Positions 48,001-55,725 of a stretch of 64,000 bases of DNA are shown here, in pieces. The notes beneath the pieces were generated by a model. The model had not been told where the DNA came from, did not search any database, and saw nothing but the letters and a program-made list of their open reading frames with translations. Made by a program: the position numbers and the translations under genes. Numbering within the stretch: position 1 is the first letter of the stretch; each line of letters opens with the position of its first letter. The DNA is from Schizophyllum amplum (lineage: Eukaryota; Basidiomycota; Agaricomycetes; Agaricales; Schizophyllaceae): assembly GCA_007026445.1 (NCBI GenBank), contig VDMD01000110.1, positions 1-64,000 of the forward strand, in the 5' to 3' direction.

Positions 48001-50232
48001 CTGCAGGAACTGGTACGGTTCCCCTAGAGCCTCGCCCGTGACGCCTAGGCAGTCAGAGCGGTTGTGAGGCGCACACTGGGGCGGCCTACACGCACCGCAT
48101 GGTATCGTCGCTAAGGTAGCGCGAGGTAAGCAGTCCTCGGATTCGAGGCCCACCATGTTGACTGACAAGTCAACAGTACGAGCGTTACCGCTCGCGCGCT
48201 GCTCGTCCAGAGAACGCGCCATCTCAATTGTGACGGTGTTTATCTCGATGCCATATGGTCCGGAGGACGTCGAACGTACGTGATCGTCCTCGGGACAATC
48301 CCTGCTAATGTGACCCTTAGATTCACATTGAAAACAGCGTCCCTCGTCCCGGAGTTGCTTTAAGAGCTCCGGGGACTTCTTAGACATGCGCTCGAGCGGC
48401 GCACGAATACCTGCGCCGCTGTTGTACGACACAAAGGTATGTTGTTGATCGTTGTGCTGATCACTGAACTTACTACCGGCCATTCTAGAACGGTTGCCGA
48501 TAGCGCGACCCTCATAGGGGCTCCGCTCCTTCTCTTGGGCGCGTGCAGCATAGCTGGCCTGCCAGAGCTCGAGCGCGCGGCGGTAAGTAGGCTCGAGTGA
48601 GTCGACTTCCTTGTTGAAGCCGTCCTCCATCAGCCTCTTCACCAGCCACGAATCGAGCCCATCCCAAAAGCGGAGGACGCGCAGAGCGTCAGTCTCTTCG
48701 GTAAGCACAACCCAGAAGCGTTCCAGATCGTGCATATATTCCCGAAGGTCTCGTTCGTCCTGAATACAGGACTTATACTTGATTCTACATTTGTCCTTGT
48801 AGTTTAGACTAAAACAATGATCAAAGAGATCTCTGAAGAAGTCGTCGAGCTTAGAGCTCCTAGCAGTACTAAGCATATAGTTCTGCTTGTAAAAGCGTCG
48901 CGCTTTTCCAGTAAGCCAACGCGACACGACGTCGGCCTGACGCGCTGCCGCCACCTGTCCATCAGTCACGTACTGCAGCGCGTCGATCACGAAAGTCCAG
49001 AAGGACTCGTCATCTTCGCGGCCATCGTAGACTTCCGGGGGTTGAGGCTTGAGCTTGCTGGCTCTCGCCCTCTTGACGGCGGGATCGTCGTCATCAGACT
49101 CCGAGTCGTCGTTGGACTTCGGCAGTCCTACTACACGGCTTCTTATCATAGCCATGTACTTATCCCAGTAGGACTCGCCACTTCCCTGATAGCTAGGGCG
49201 TAGCTTGTCCTCTGGACTGGACGATTTCGTCGCCCTTTGGTAGGGAGTTACGCGCGGAACCGTAGCTTCCACGGACTCCCGTTTGACAGAGGTTGTGTCA
49301 CGTGCCGGTTCAACTTCTTTCGGCACGGCCCGAGTCACGCTCGGTGCACGCGAACGTCCGGTAACGGACCCGTTCGTTATGAGTTCGAGCAATTGCTCGT
49401 ACTGATCGTGAAGCTGGCTAACTTGACGAGCCAACTTGGCATTGAGGGCGGTGTACTCCGCGTTCTCAATCGTCTTACGATGAATTTCGTCGCGAAGTTC
49501 CTCGATCTCCGCGGCCTCACGCGTCCTGGCACGCGGTGGCAAGTAGTCCATGAAGGACGTGTAACCTGTCGCGCCCCTGGCGCGGCGGTTGTTCGCGGCT
49601 GCAAGAAGCTCGCGCTGAATATCGGGGTCTTGCTCGACTTCGTCGAAGTCAAGCTCCTTGTCACGGTGACTGAAGCCGTCGGCATCTGACCCATAGTCGA
49701 GAGCCCGAGGCATATTTACATTATCAATTCCTATCTTAGGATTATATACAACAGTGTTGTACTTTGTACCTTGAGCCCGTGGCTCGTCAGAGTGACTCTG
49801 CTCGGCGTCCTCCTCACGCGGCACGACCCCGTCATCGGGTCGAAGACCCGACGCGGACTGCGCGTGATTCGGAGACCGGGTGGCGGCACCAGCCGTCACC
49901 TCACTCTCATCGGACGCTGCTCCGTCGAGAGCAGACGACCCGCGAGCACCAGCCGCTGCAGCGGTGGGCTCGTGTGACGAAGCGGCATCGTGCGGCTCCG
50001 TCACAAGCAACGAAGCGGCGTCGTGCGGCTTCGCTACTAGCTCCGTGACCAGGTCACCGGAGACGGAGGGCTGCGCATCTCGAGCGCGAGCCCCCACTGG
50101 CATGTCAGACCCGGGGTCTGACAATGCACTGAGGAACGAGCCCTCGGCACCATGCCGAGGCTCAGAACCAAGCGAGGCCGAGCGCTGTCGGAAGCGACCG
50201 CTCGGACCACGGAGAACGTTCTTTTTGGCCAT
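45085..50232 (-). CDS. Gag plus partial Pol polyprotein of the retrotransposon (1,715 codons)
   Basis: Single unbroken ORF. Residues about 1-390 are Ser/acidic and include a coiled coil. Residues about 395-600 form a retrotransposon-Gag capsid-like domain (PPEVYDGREDDESFW). A CCHC knuckle CFQCESKGHISRDC lies at about 633-646. A long unfamiliar region follows (about 660-1080). Residues about 1085-1160 match the end of a Ty3/gypsy RT (thumb/connection; MHVLGRTVDEHGVRLG, FCGAIGWLADCGAELAAPL). An RNase-H-like domain follows (about 1205-1335; TDSWKSALAG, VYEIEMLAGVE, ADALS), but the usual TDH triplet reads TGY, losing one acidic residue. The YxDD palm, aspartic protease, and integrase HHCC and DDE motifs are absent. 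The C-terminus (about 1600-1715) is a charged coiled coil. Confidence 0.85.
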   Translation of the reverse strand: MAKKNVLRGPSGRFRQRSASLGSEPRHGAEGSFLSALSDPGSDMPVGARARDAQPSVSGDLVTELVAKPHDAASLLVTEPHDAASSHEPTAAAAGARGSSALDGAASDESEVTAGAATRSPNHAQSASGLRPDDGVVPREEDAEQSHSDEPRAQGTKYNTVVYNPKIGIDNVNMPRALDYGSDADGFSHRDKELDFDEVEQDPDIQRELLAAANNRRARGATGYTSFMDYLPPRARTREAAEIEELRDEIHRKTIENAEYTALNAKLARQVSQLHDQYEQLLELITNGSVTGRSRAPSVTRAVPKEVEPARDTTSVKRESVEATVPRVTPYQRATKSSSPEDKLRPSYQGSGESYWDKYMAMIRSRVVGLPKSNDDSESDDDDPAVKRARASKLKPQPPEVYDGREDDESFWTFVIDALQYVTDGQVAAARQADVVSRWLTGKARRFYKQNYMLSTARSSKLDDFFRDLFDHCFSLNYKDKCRIKYKSCIQDERDLREYMHDLERFWVVLTEETDALRVLRFWDGLDSWLVKRLMEDGFNKEVDSLEPTYRRALELWQASYAARAQEKERSPYEGRAIGNRSRMAGSKFSDQHNDQQHTFVSYNSGAGIRAPLERMSKKSPELLKQLRDEGRCFQCESKGHISRDCPEDDHVRSTSSGPYGIEINTVTIEMARSLDEQRASGNARTVDLSVNMVGLESEDCLPRATLATIPCGACRPPQCAPHNRSDCLGVTGEALGEPYQFLQPLLERHSCLARENGVEPPAFCTGSSLHGLLDDPLVADHVGSQCDPAYPGDMGKWRVRGAFALNRARAWPGDGAQLLEAQCHADAPLTCLADGAPLRFVPAEGEGDCVELFETVGNEAGRDSASCPLRIPNTYFLRENFAMEDYVARLFCEGFGLDRAQIARAMPAYELNVVQGDLLAESVAYALQWALEHSPGEQLSDRFRARFVVFRPIGIVKTLIVGDTLLGTHWYLHVADVDRGMNLWSWYKYQRARTLATGTYQTAIPRKYPARWFKPPRHVNARDRFDFWSERHGAFPVRWFREPAPDVIKNGGLEEAWSWMESPVAEAPRAPRPVSLDILAREAIYLDIDKLHFPRTGMHVLGRTVDEHGVRLGPARVDEIAKWPQPVDKRSVRAFCGAIGWLADCGAELAAPLKVLHELCNETHRWEWGYTQQRAFEHCRRLVGTSKRVARRGIPLGADGKTASRVWLLTDSWKSALAGMVVEGDEWRTGDIIVSFSAELSTTQQNLPVYEIEMLAGVETMRRHRDLLQNSHFTWVTGYRGLVHLLRQPNPSGRLARWLEKLTEFEFDVLHLPWVCSVLADALSCSRGGDVPGAVRSSPEYTYLDEAGSLYYDRMGVARPLVTELDALAVWREATGSVHPRSGGPRRSRQGLNGQERDLGKGAVRLVVNKTTESAGVNVPEGRNSRLEGGTGTHGPPGTSDSIAVTGDGGVGDVTRGQADFASDHASHGLSCETFRRSEQSVCHPFRLLSSILPYKSDDGFPRRPPSPTITGTMDATSALVASPDNATVTSQTPNITIGGASSQAAIPAPPSVASTVTQGAFTNKATIHTKSNNHSAASDPLPPITHPSTGIGSTAESDSHRVLPRRCENNGKPLASLEHESGTMVRAYLAQRIDEHVVWVRQLMDAYSESAAHKIMDELEGKQRVLTAGKHLLREIEEMEALQGRLANARRASATQVADLRKTGKGKKNNGHQ

Positions 50233-50337
50233 GGTATTGTCGACAGGAAAGGAAGGTGATTAGATAGGGGATGCCGCCGAGGTTGCCGGGTTGATCAAGT
50301 CCGTCGCCTGGGCGGGGTAATCGGTATTCGGGGTTGT

Positions 50338-50409
50338 AAGTCGGTAGTCGGTAGTCGGTAGTCGGTTGTCGGTTGTCGATGTCGATGTCGATGTCGATGT
50401 CGATATCGA
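50338..50409 (-). repeat. Microsatellite in the retrotransposon leader
   Basis: Tandem GTCGGTA-type 7-mers pass into GTCGAT 6-mers (about 72 bp) between the 5' LTR and the Gag start codon. Confidence 0.85.
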
Positions 50410-50435
50410 AGACGTCGAGCGAGTGAGAAAAAATA

Positions 50436-50724
50436 TGAGGCGAGTACGGGATCGCGGCGAGGCGGACCGGGCTCGGCTCAACGAGATGGGAAGAAGGTTC
50501 ACACGAGGGTCTCAGTAACGATGTCTCGATACGAACACTTGGTCCTCGCCTACTGCGAGGACCCTCTTTATATACAGGAGGACTCTCGAGGTAGGTAGTC
50601 AATACGCGTCCGAGAGAGTCACTGTCAGTCACTGCAAGTCAAGTAAAGTCAAGTCTTTTGTAAATAAGGGAGGGGATCGTGTGGGTCCATAGCACGTGAC
50701 AGAGGCGTCGGCCGAACCGTCACA
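50436..50724 (-). repeat. 5' LTR of the retrotransposon
   Basis: 289-bp partner of the LTR at 44664-44952, apparently identical, flanked outside by the CCGCC target duplication. It would drive the element's transcript toward lower coordinates. Confidence 0.92.
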
Positions 50725-50886
50725 CCGCCGAACTGGCGGACCCACAACGTTGAATTTCGCCGTTTCGGGCTCGCCGCGCTCAAGGACATGGCCACGAACG
50801 AGTAACACACTCAAGCGCAGTGCGAAATTTTCGCGGAAGACCCAGCGAACAAGTTTTCCGTGGGTACTTGCTGGTGTGGCTCGAAG

Positions 50887-51221
50887 CTAGTAGTACAGCC
50901 GCCTGCTGTCGAGCGGGGCTGCATCTACGAGACGTGTAGTCTGAGCACGTCCGACGACAGGTGGATGGACATCGCTATCACCGGTGGTTTTCACGTGAAG
51001 CGACTCGATGATACTGTCGAACTGGGTCGCGGAGCGCTGTAGATGAAAGGAATGAAATCGATACAGCGTGTTCTCCACCTGAAAGGACTGGTCGACGGTC
51101 AGCAAAGCACGATCTTCCGGGCGTGCACCATCAAGGCCACAACGCGTACGACAAGATCGCCCTCTTCGAGATAGTACCTCTCGTGGCGGATGCTAGCGCT
51201 CGCACAGTCGGTGGGCTGCAT
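50887..51221 (-). pseudogene. Truncated BTB gene fragment F (first BTB of a double-BTB gene)
   Basis: Start at 51221 gives MQPTDCASASIRHERYYLEE, leading into YYLEEGDLVVR. After an intron at the family-conserved site comes VENTLYRFHSFHLQR, and then the sequence leaves the family consensus and reaches a stop at 50887. The LLWFFY segment, helical block, Cys/His motif and second BTB are missing. The retrotransposon sits 160 bp downstream. Possible pieces of the remainder lie at 44236-44490, beyond the element. I consider it a dead gene. Confidence 0.72.
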
Positions 51222-51644
51222 TGAAGATGGTGGCTTCGCAAGGTTGGATCTCGGGGCGTGCCAAGCAGCCACACGGCCTCAGCGCGTCACCTGTCGGTTG
51301 CTCACCTACCGGCTCCAGCACTCATACTTAGCTCACCTCGACCCATCGCACCAAGAACACCTGGGATAGTTACATGTATAATCCAGTCCATCCACTATAG
51401 CTGCCTGTATAATGCCCAAAAATACAGATAAAGATTCGATAGCATTCTAAGCCGCGTCATGTCTCGTCGTAAGTACCGCTCGCAGAACGGCAATCCTCTC
51501 GCTCGGGTGTACCGCGAGGGCAGTAGAGCCGCGACGACAGGTCCCACCCATCGCCCAGGTCTACCACGAGGGAGTGTCTATGGTCAGTGTGTGTGAATAG
51601 GTGTGTATGTGGGGGTCGAGCCAGTGCTCGAGGGTCCGCGAGCG
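51222..51644. other. Intergenic region between BTB fragment F and GH16 copy 4
   Basis: 420 bp without a gene; includes the 3' flank of GH16 copy 4 and the promoter side of fragment F. Confidence 0.45.
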
Positions 51645-53221
51645 CTATGAGGACTGCTGGTAGAGCTTGTAGCTCTTGATCTCCCAATCTGCAGGTACAA
51701 TCAGTTGCTTGAACTGTGAAGCGACAGGCCACGGGGAGGACGCACAAGTCTCATCGAACGACGAGCCGTGGTTCAGCACGAATTCCTCGCAGGTGGCGAC
51801 GCCCGTCCTTTCAGCGCACGACGTGTCCTGCCCGAGGATGCCTGAGGTGGTCCACGCAGAGCCCGCCCAGTCGCCGCTGTATGGATATGAGCACGCATAA
51901 TCACGGCGGACTAGACGACTCACCAGAACGTCGTGTCGAAGATGGCGATATTGTCATAGAAGTACTTGTAGGGGTCGCAGCCGCTCGCGGGCCACCGCGC
52001 CGCGGCGTCGCCCCACAGGTCGGGGCGCGGCTGGCCGGCGGTAATGTCGTCCGGAATGGAGTCGCGGCGGAAGAAGTAGATCGCGATGCCATCGTCGTCC
52101 CAGACCACTGCGCAAAGCCCATAAGTATCACCTCAGCAAATGAAGAGGTAGCAGAAACGCACTCGTGTACACGCCCCCGCCGACCTTATTGAAGGCGGCG
52201 CCCGCGCTATGCTTGTCGGGCGAGCGCACGCCACAGCCCTGGTTGCCTGTCTCCGCAGCGGCGCAGTTTGTGCCGCCGACGATGCTACCGGTGATGTTGA
52301 GCTCGCGCGCGTTGTCGGATGACAGTTTGCAGCCGGGCGCGGTGTGCACTGTGGACTGATCGTTGGTGTAATCGTGCACGTATTCGACGATGTCGATCTC
52401 GCCGCCCGTTGGCCAGTCGGGACCATTGGTCCAGAAGGCGCTGGGAGGCAAGTTAGGATGGGAAGCTCGGGAGCGTAAGTGGTGAGACTCACGGCCATGA
52501 TCCGCAGCCGGTGGGGAGGTGTATGGCGTCGAGGACGAGGAGGCCACCATTGAACTTCTCTTGGGAGTGGATACGAACGCTCATGCGACCGTCGGACACT
52601 TGTTCTGTGGTGTCAACACGCATGATGACATTCCCGTCGTCGTTGACCGAGATCAAGTTGTTTGATCGCTGGGGACCATGAACATTGAACATATATGATG
52701 AAAGGGGAATTCTGCGCACCGCTGTTTTCTCGTCCACGAACTTCACTGTGCCATGCGTGGGATCGTCGTAGTCCCAGAAGTCCCATCCGTCGAAGAAAGA
52801 GTCACCAGACTAAAAAGGATGAGAACGCATTATTGCAAGCAAATAGGTAACGCACCTTCTCAGTCTTGAGCTTCCAAGGCGAATTATAGGCGGAGGACGT
52901 GGCTGAAGCCGCGCTAGATGTCGCAGTGTGCGTGGACGAACCCGACGAGCTCGACGAGCCGCCAGTCCCGCTTGGGGACGTGCCACTATCAGAGTCATCG
53001 CCCCCGGTCAGTGAGCTGCCTGTGGAGACCTTGCAGTACAGCACATGCTGCGACTCCGACGCATCGCGCGGGAGCACCATTCCGCCGAACGCCACCCGCA
53101 GATCGCGGGCGAATTGCTTTGTATGGCGCCTGGCAAAGCCATGGGCATCGTGGAAGAGCCCCGCGCGCGCTGGAACGGGCTGTAGGACGAGCAGAGCGAG
53201 GGAGATGGGGAGGAGAAGCAT
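51645..53221 (-). CDS. GH16 family glucanase, diverged copy 4, with Ser/Thr-rich N-terminal linker
   Basis: A fourth GH16 enzyme. The start at 53221 gives the signal peptide MLLLPISLALLVLQPVPARA; the codon before it in the same frame is a TTG, not an ATG. A pre-domain extension (HDAHGFARRHTKQFARDL) and a Ser/Gly/Thr linker (SGTGGSSSSSGSSTHTATSS) follow, absent from copies 1-3. The catalytic core has WDFWDYDDPTHGTVKF, VRIHSQEKFNGGLLVLDA, LPTGCGSWPAFWTNGPDW and the active-site GGEIDIVEYVHDY (ExDxxE intact). A VWDDDGIAIYFF stretch precedes the disulfide-linked end GDWAGSAW...SCAERTG. The extension may be a propeptide, and the linker is likely O-glycosylated; both are inference. Secreted glucan hydrolase. 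Confidence 0.88.
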
Positions 53222-53718
53222 GATGCGGTGGGAAAGCAGCAACGGGGATGCGGGTGGCTACACTTCGTATATCAGCTGTGGTTGCAATGGAAACCTGGAC
53301 GTCGTCGTAGGATAACGAAAGTCTTTGTTGCGGCCAGCCGCCTGAGGATTCTCGGGTCGTGAAAGGCTTGGACGAGTCGTGGAAAGAGTGCACGCGGCAA
53401 AAAATGCAAAGCCAAGAAGAACAAGCACACCGCTCCCATTTCGGCAGCAAACAATGACATCGGCTCCCGCGCCGAACACGTGTTGAAGAATCAGCCACGC
53501 ATTTGTGGCGCGTGTCCGACTAGGCTGAGTCTCTTCCAAGTTCCAATTGTCATCTCTGGTACGCTTACTGGCTTGATCTATACCGTTGAACCACGCCATA
53601 TATCGCGAATTTCAGCTACATACGGCCTTTTCACTTTCGGAACCCCCCCTCTGCGAAAAACCTCAGGAATTTCTTGAGTGCAGCGTCCTCAAGTTTGAGG
53701 TTCATCCTGGAAAACAAC
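53222..53718. promoter_or_regulatory. Divergent promoter region of GH16 copy 4 and BTB gene D
   Basis: About 500 bp between divergent starts. No TATA box of good quality is seen; it has no coding signal. Confidence 0.4.
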
Positions 53719-55460
53719 ATGGAGACCACTATCGCGACTCCGTACACCTACGCTGACGGGGACGTGCTCCTTGAGGTCAGTCACGCAAACTTGCTACTAC
53801 TTGTCGGTGCAATGATCATACATGCTGACCCTTCTCGCAGGTGGAGTCCGTCACTTTCCGGATTCATTCCTATCTCCTTCAGAGAGCCACCGTGTACTTT
53901 GATACACAGCTTAAGGCGGGAAACATTGAAAGACGCATTGTGCTGGATGGTATCAAGCGATTGGACCTCGAGAATCTCCTCTGGTTCTTTTATGATTCAG
54001 CATACAAGTGGTGAGCCGAGAAACCACTGGCCTGGCACGACGCTAGCCGCTATAGATGGCTGATTTGGGGACAAGGTCCGGGCCCGTGGACCCAATGCTG
54101 ACCGATAAGTGGGAGTCCGTCTTGCTTCTCGCCGAAGAATTCAAGATGGAGCGAGTTGCACTTGTCGCTTGCCATGCCCTCGAACGCGCGGGAGCACTCG
54201 ATGACATCCGCAAGATCGCGCTATGTATGAAGCATGTGCGGGACACCAACTGGGCTATGGAGGCGCTCGTCCGAGTGGCGGAGCGCCAGCAGGCGATATC
54301 TCTCGCGGAAGGCTGTCAGATTGGCGTCCGCATCTCTGTCGTTCTAGCGACCGCCCGGGAAGCCTTGTTCAAATCGCGCGTACCCGACCTAGCAGGGCCA
54401 TGCTCAAGTCCGGCACGATGCGGTCAAAACCTGGGCTACTCAAGCTGTCACCGACCCACCAAATGTGCTCATGGAGTCCATGCTTGTGATATTGCCGGCC
54501 ATGGAATCATCGTCTGTCCGTCACTAGGCACGTTAACCGCGAATGAGGCCGTACGCAGCGCCCTTCTCTCACTAGGAGACATATACGGTATGTATGAAAT
54601 TGTCATAATGGTGTTTAGCACTCTGATTGTATGCCATGACACAGAGATTCCTGTACGCTACGGGATTCTGAAGAAAAGGAGCTCCCAGTCGTGGTCAGCC
54701 CGGCAGAGTGATGCGTTTTTCAAGGTTAGTCATGATTGCAGAATGTCGGGGTCGCTCTGACCCTTACTTCTCGCCATTCTCTCAGATCGAGAATTCTCAG
54801 TTCCGCTTGCATTCCTATCATCTGAAACGAGCGTCCAAAGTATTCGCAGACATGTACTTGCTTCCAAAGCCCTCGGTTGAAACAGATGCGCAAGCAGAAG
54901 AGTCCATCGTACTCGATGTCAAGTCCAAGGACTTCGCTGACTTGCTCTGGTTTTTCTATGACTCACCTTATGGATGGTACGCCCAATTGTCTCGTGCTCA
55001 TCAAAACTTAGGATGCGGACTGACCTGACTGTGTAGGACACCCACGGTCAACGACGCGTTCTCTGCCGCGAGGTGGGAGTCCATCCTCGCGCTCGCGGAC
55101 ATGTTCGACATGCAGGAGGTCGCGCAGGTTGCTACCTCGGCTCTTGACCGGTGCAGCGTCCTCACGGATGTGCGCAAGATATCACTATGCGTTAGGCATC
55201 GCATCGACAGGACGTGGGCGTTTGAGGCGCTCAAGAATGTATGTGGCCGACTTTCCGGTGTTTCGGTTCATGAAGCGCGGGATATGGGTACGGACATGAC
55301 GGCCTTGATAGCACTGGCGAGGGAGCAATTTATTCGTTGGGGTAGTCAGGTGAGTCCCATATCGGTCGCGCAAGCGACGTTTGACTAACAATGACTACGA
55401 CTACAGCCTAGTGACCTGGACGGCATTGTACGCGAAATGATACTGCAAAGTCAATATTGA
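53719..55460 (+). CDS. Double-BTB protein, paralog D
   Basis: Family member on the opposite strand from A-C. Exon 1 METTIATPYTYADGDVLLE ends at the conserved intron (GTCAGT, 53776). Then VESVTFRIHSYLLQRATVYFD and LENLLWFFYDSAYKW, and the helical block (DKWESVLLLAEEFKMERVALVACHAL). The Cys-rich segment is more widely spaced (RCGQNLGYSSCHRPTKC, then GVHAC and a later Cys). The second BTB opens FFK, with intron, then SQFRLHSYHLKRASKVFADM, DFADLLWFFYDSPYGW and WESILALADMFDMQEVAQVATSAL. The last exon ends DLDGIVREMILQSQY. Reading frame complete across seven or so introns. Confidence 0.76.
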
Positions 55461-55725
55461 CGGTGTGGGCGATCTAGTCCACTGATATGCGCGACCAGGA
55501 AAACGCGCCTCCGCTGCGCGTTATTGTACGAAGTGCTGTCCATCTTCCTCTATGCTGCTGCAGCCCCATCGAGCGAGTTACTGACCGTTCTCGCTGACTG
55601 TATGCTCGCGCAGATAGAACGGACAACGCGGTCGTCACGAGGGCCGCCTCATGTCTCCCACAGCAAGACGTGACCTCGCCATATCTCAGCGCCTATCGCA
55701 TTCTCTCTTCCGACTACCACTATCA

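Larger units (their letters stand above)
44664..50724 (-). mobile_element. Non-autonomous LTR retrotransposon (Ty3/gypsy-like), 6,061 bp
   Basis: Two 289-bp direct repeats (44664-44952 and 50436-50724) run from TGAGGC to GTCACA and read as identical to each other. A 5-bp target duplication, CCGCC, flanks the element (44659-44663 and 50725-50729). The element lies on the minus strand, so its 5' LTR is the right-hand copy. A purine-rich run (minus strand GGAGGGGGGTA) abuts the 3' LTR at 44953 as a polypurine tract. The only ORF (45085-50232) has Gag and part of Pol, with no RT palm, protease or integrase evident. Identical LTRs imply very recent insertion, so mobility was probably supplied in trans. 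Confidence 0.9.
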
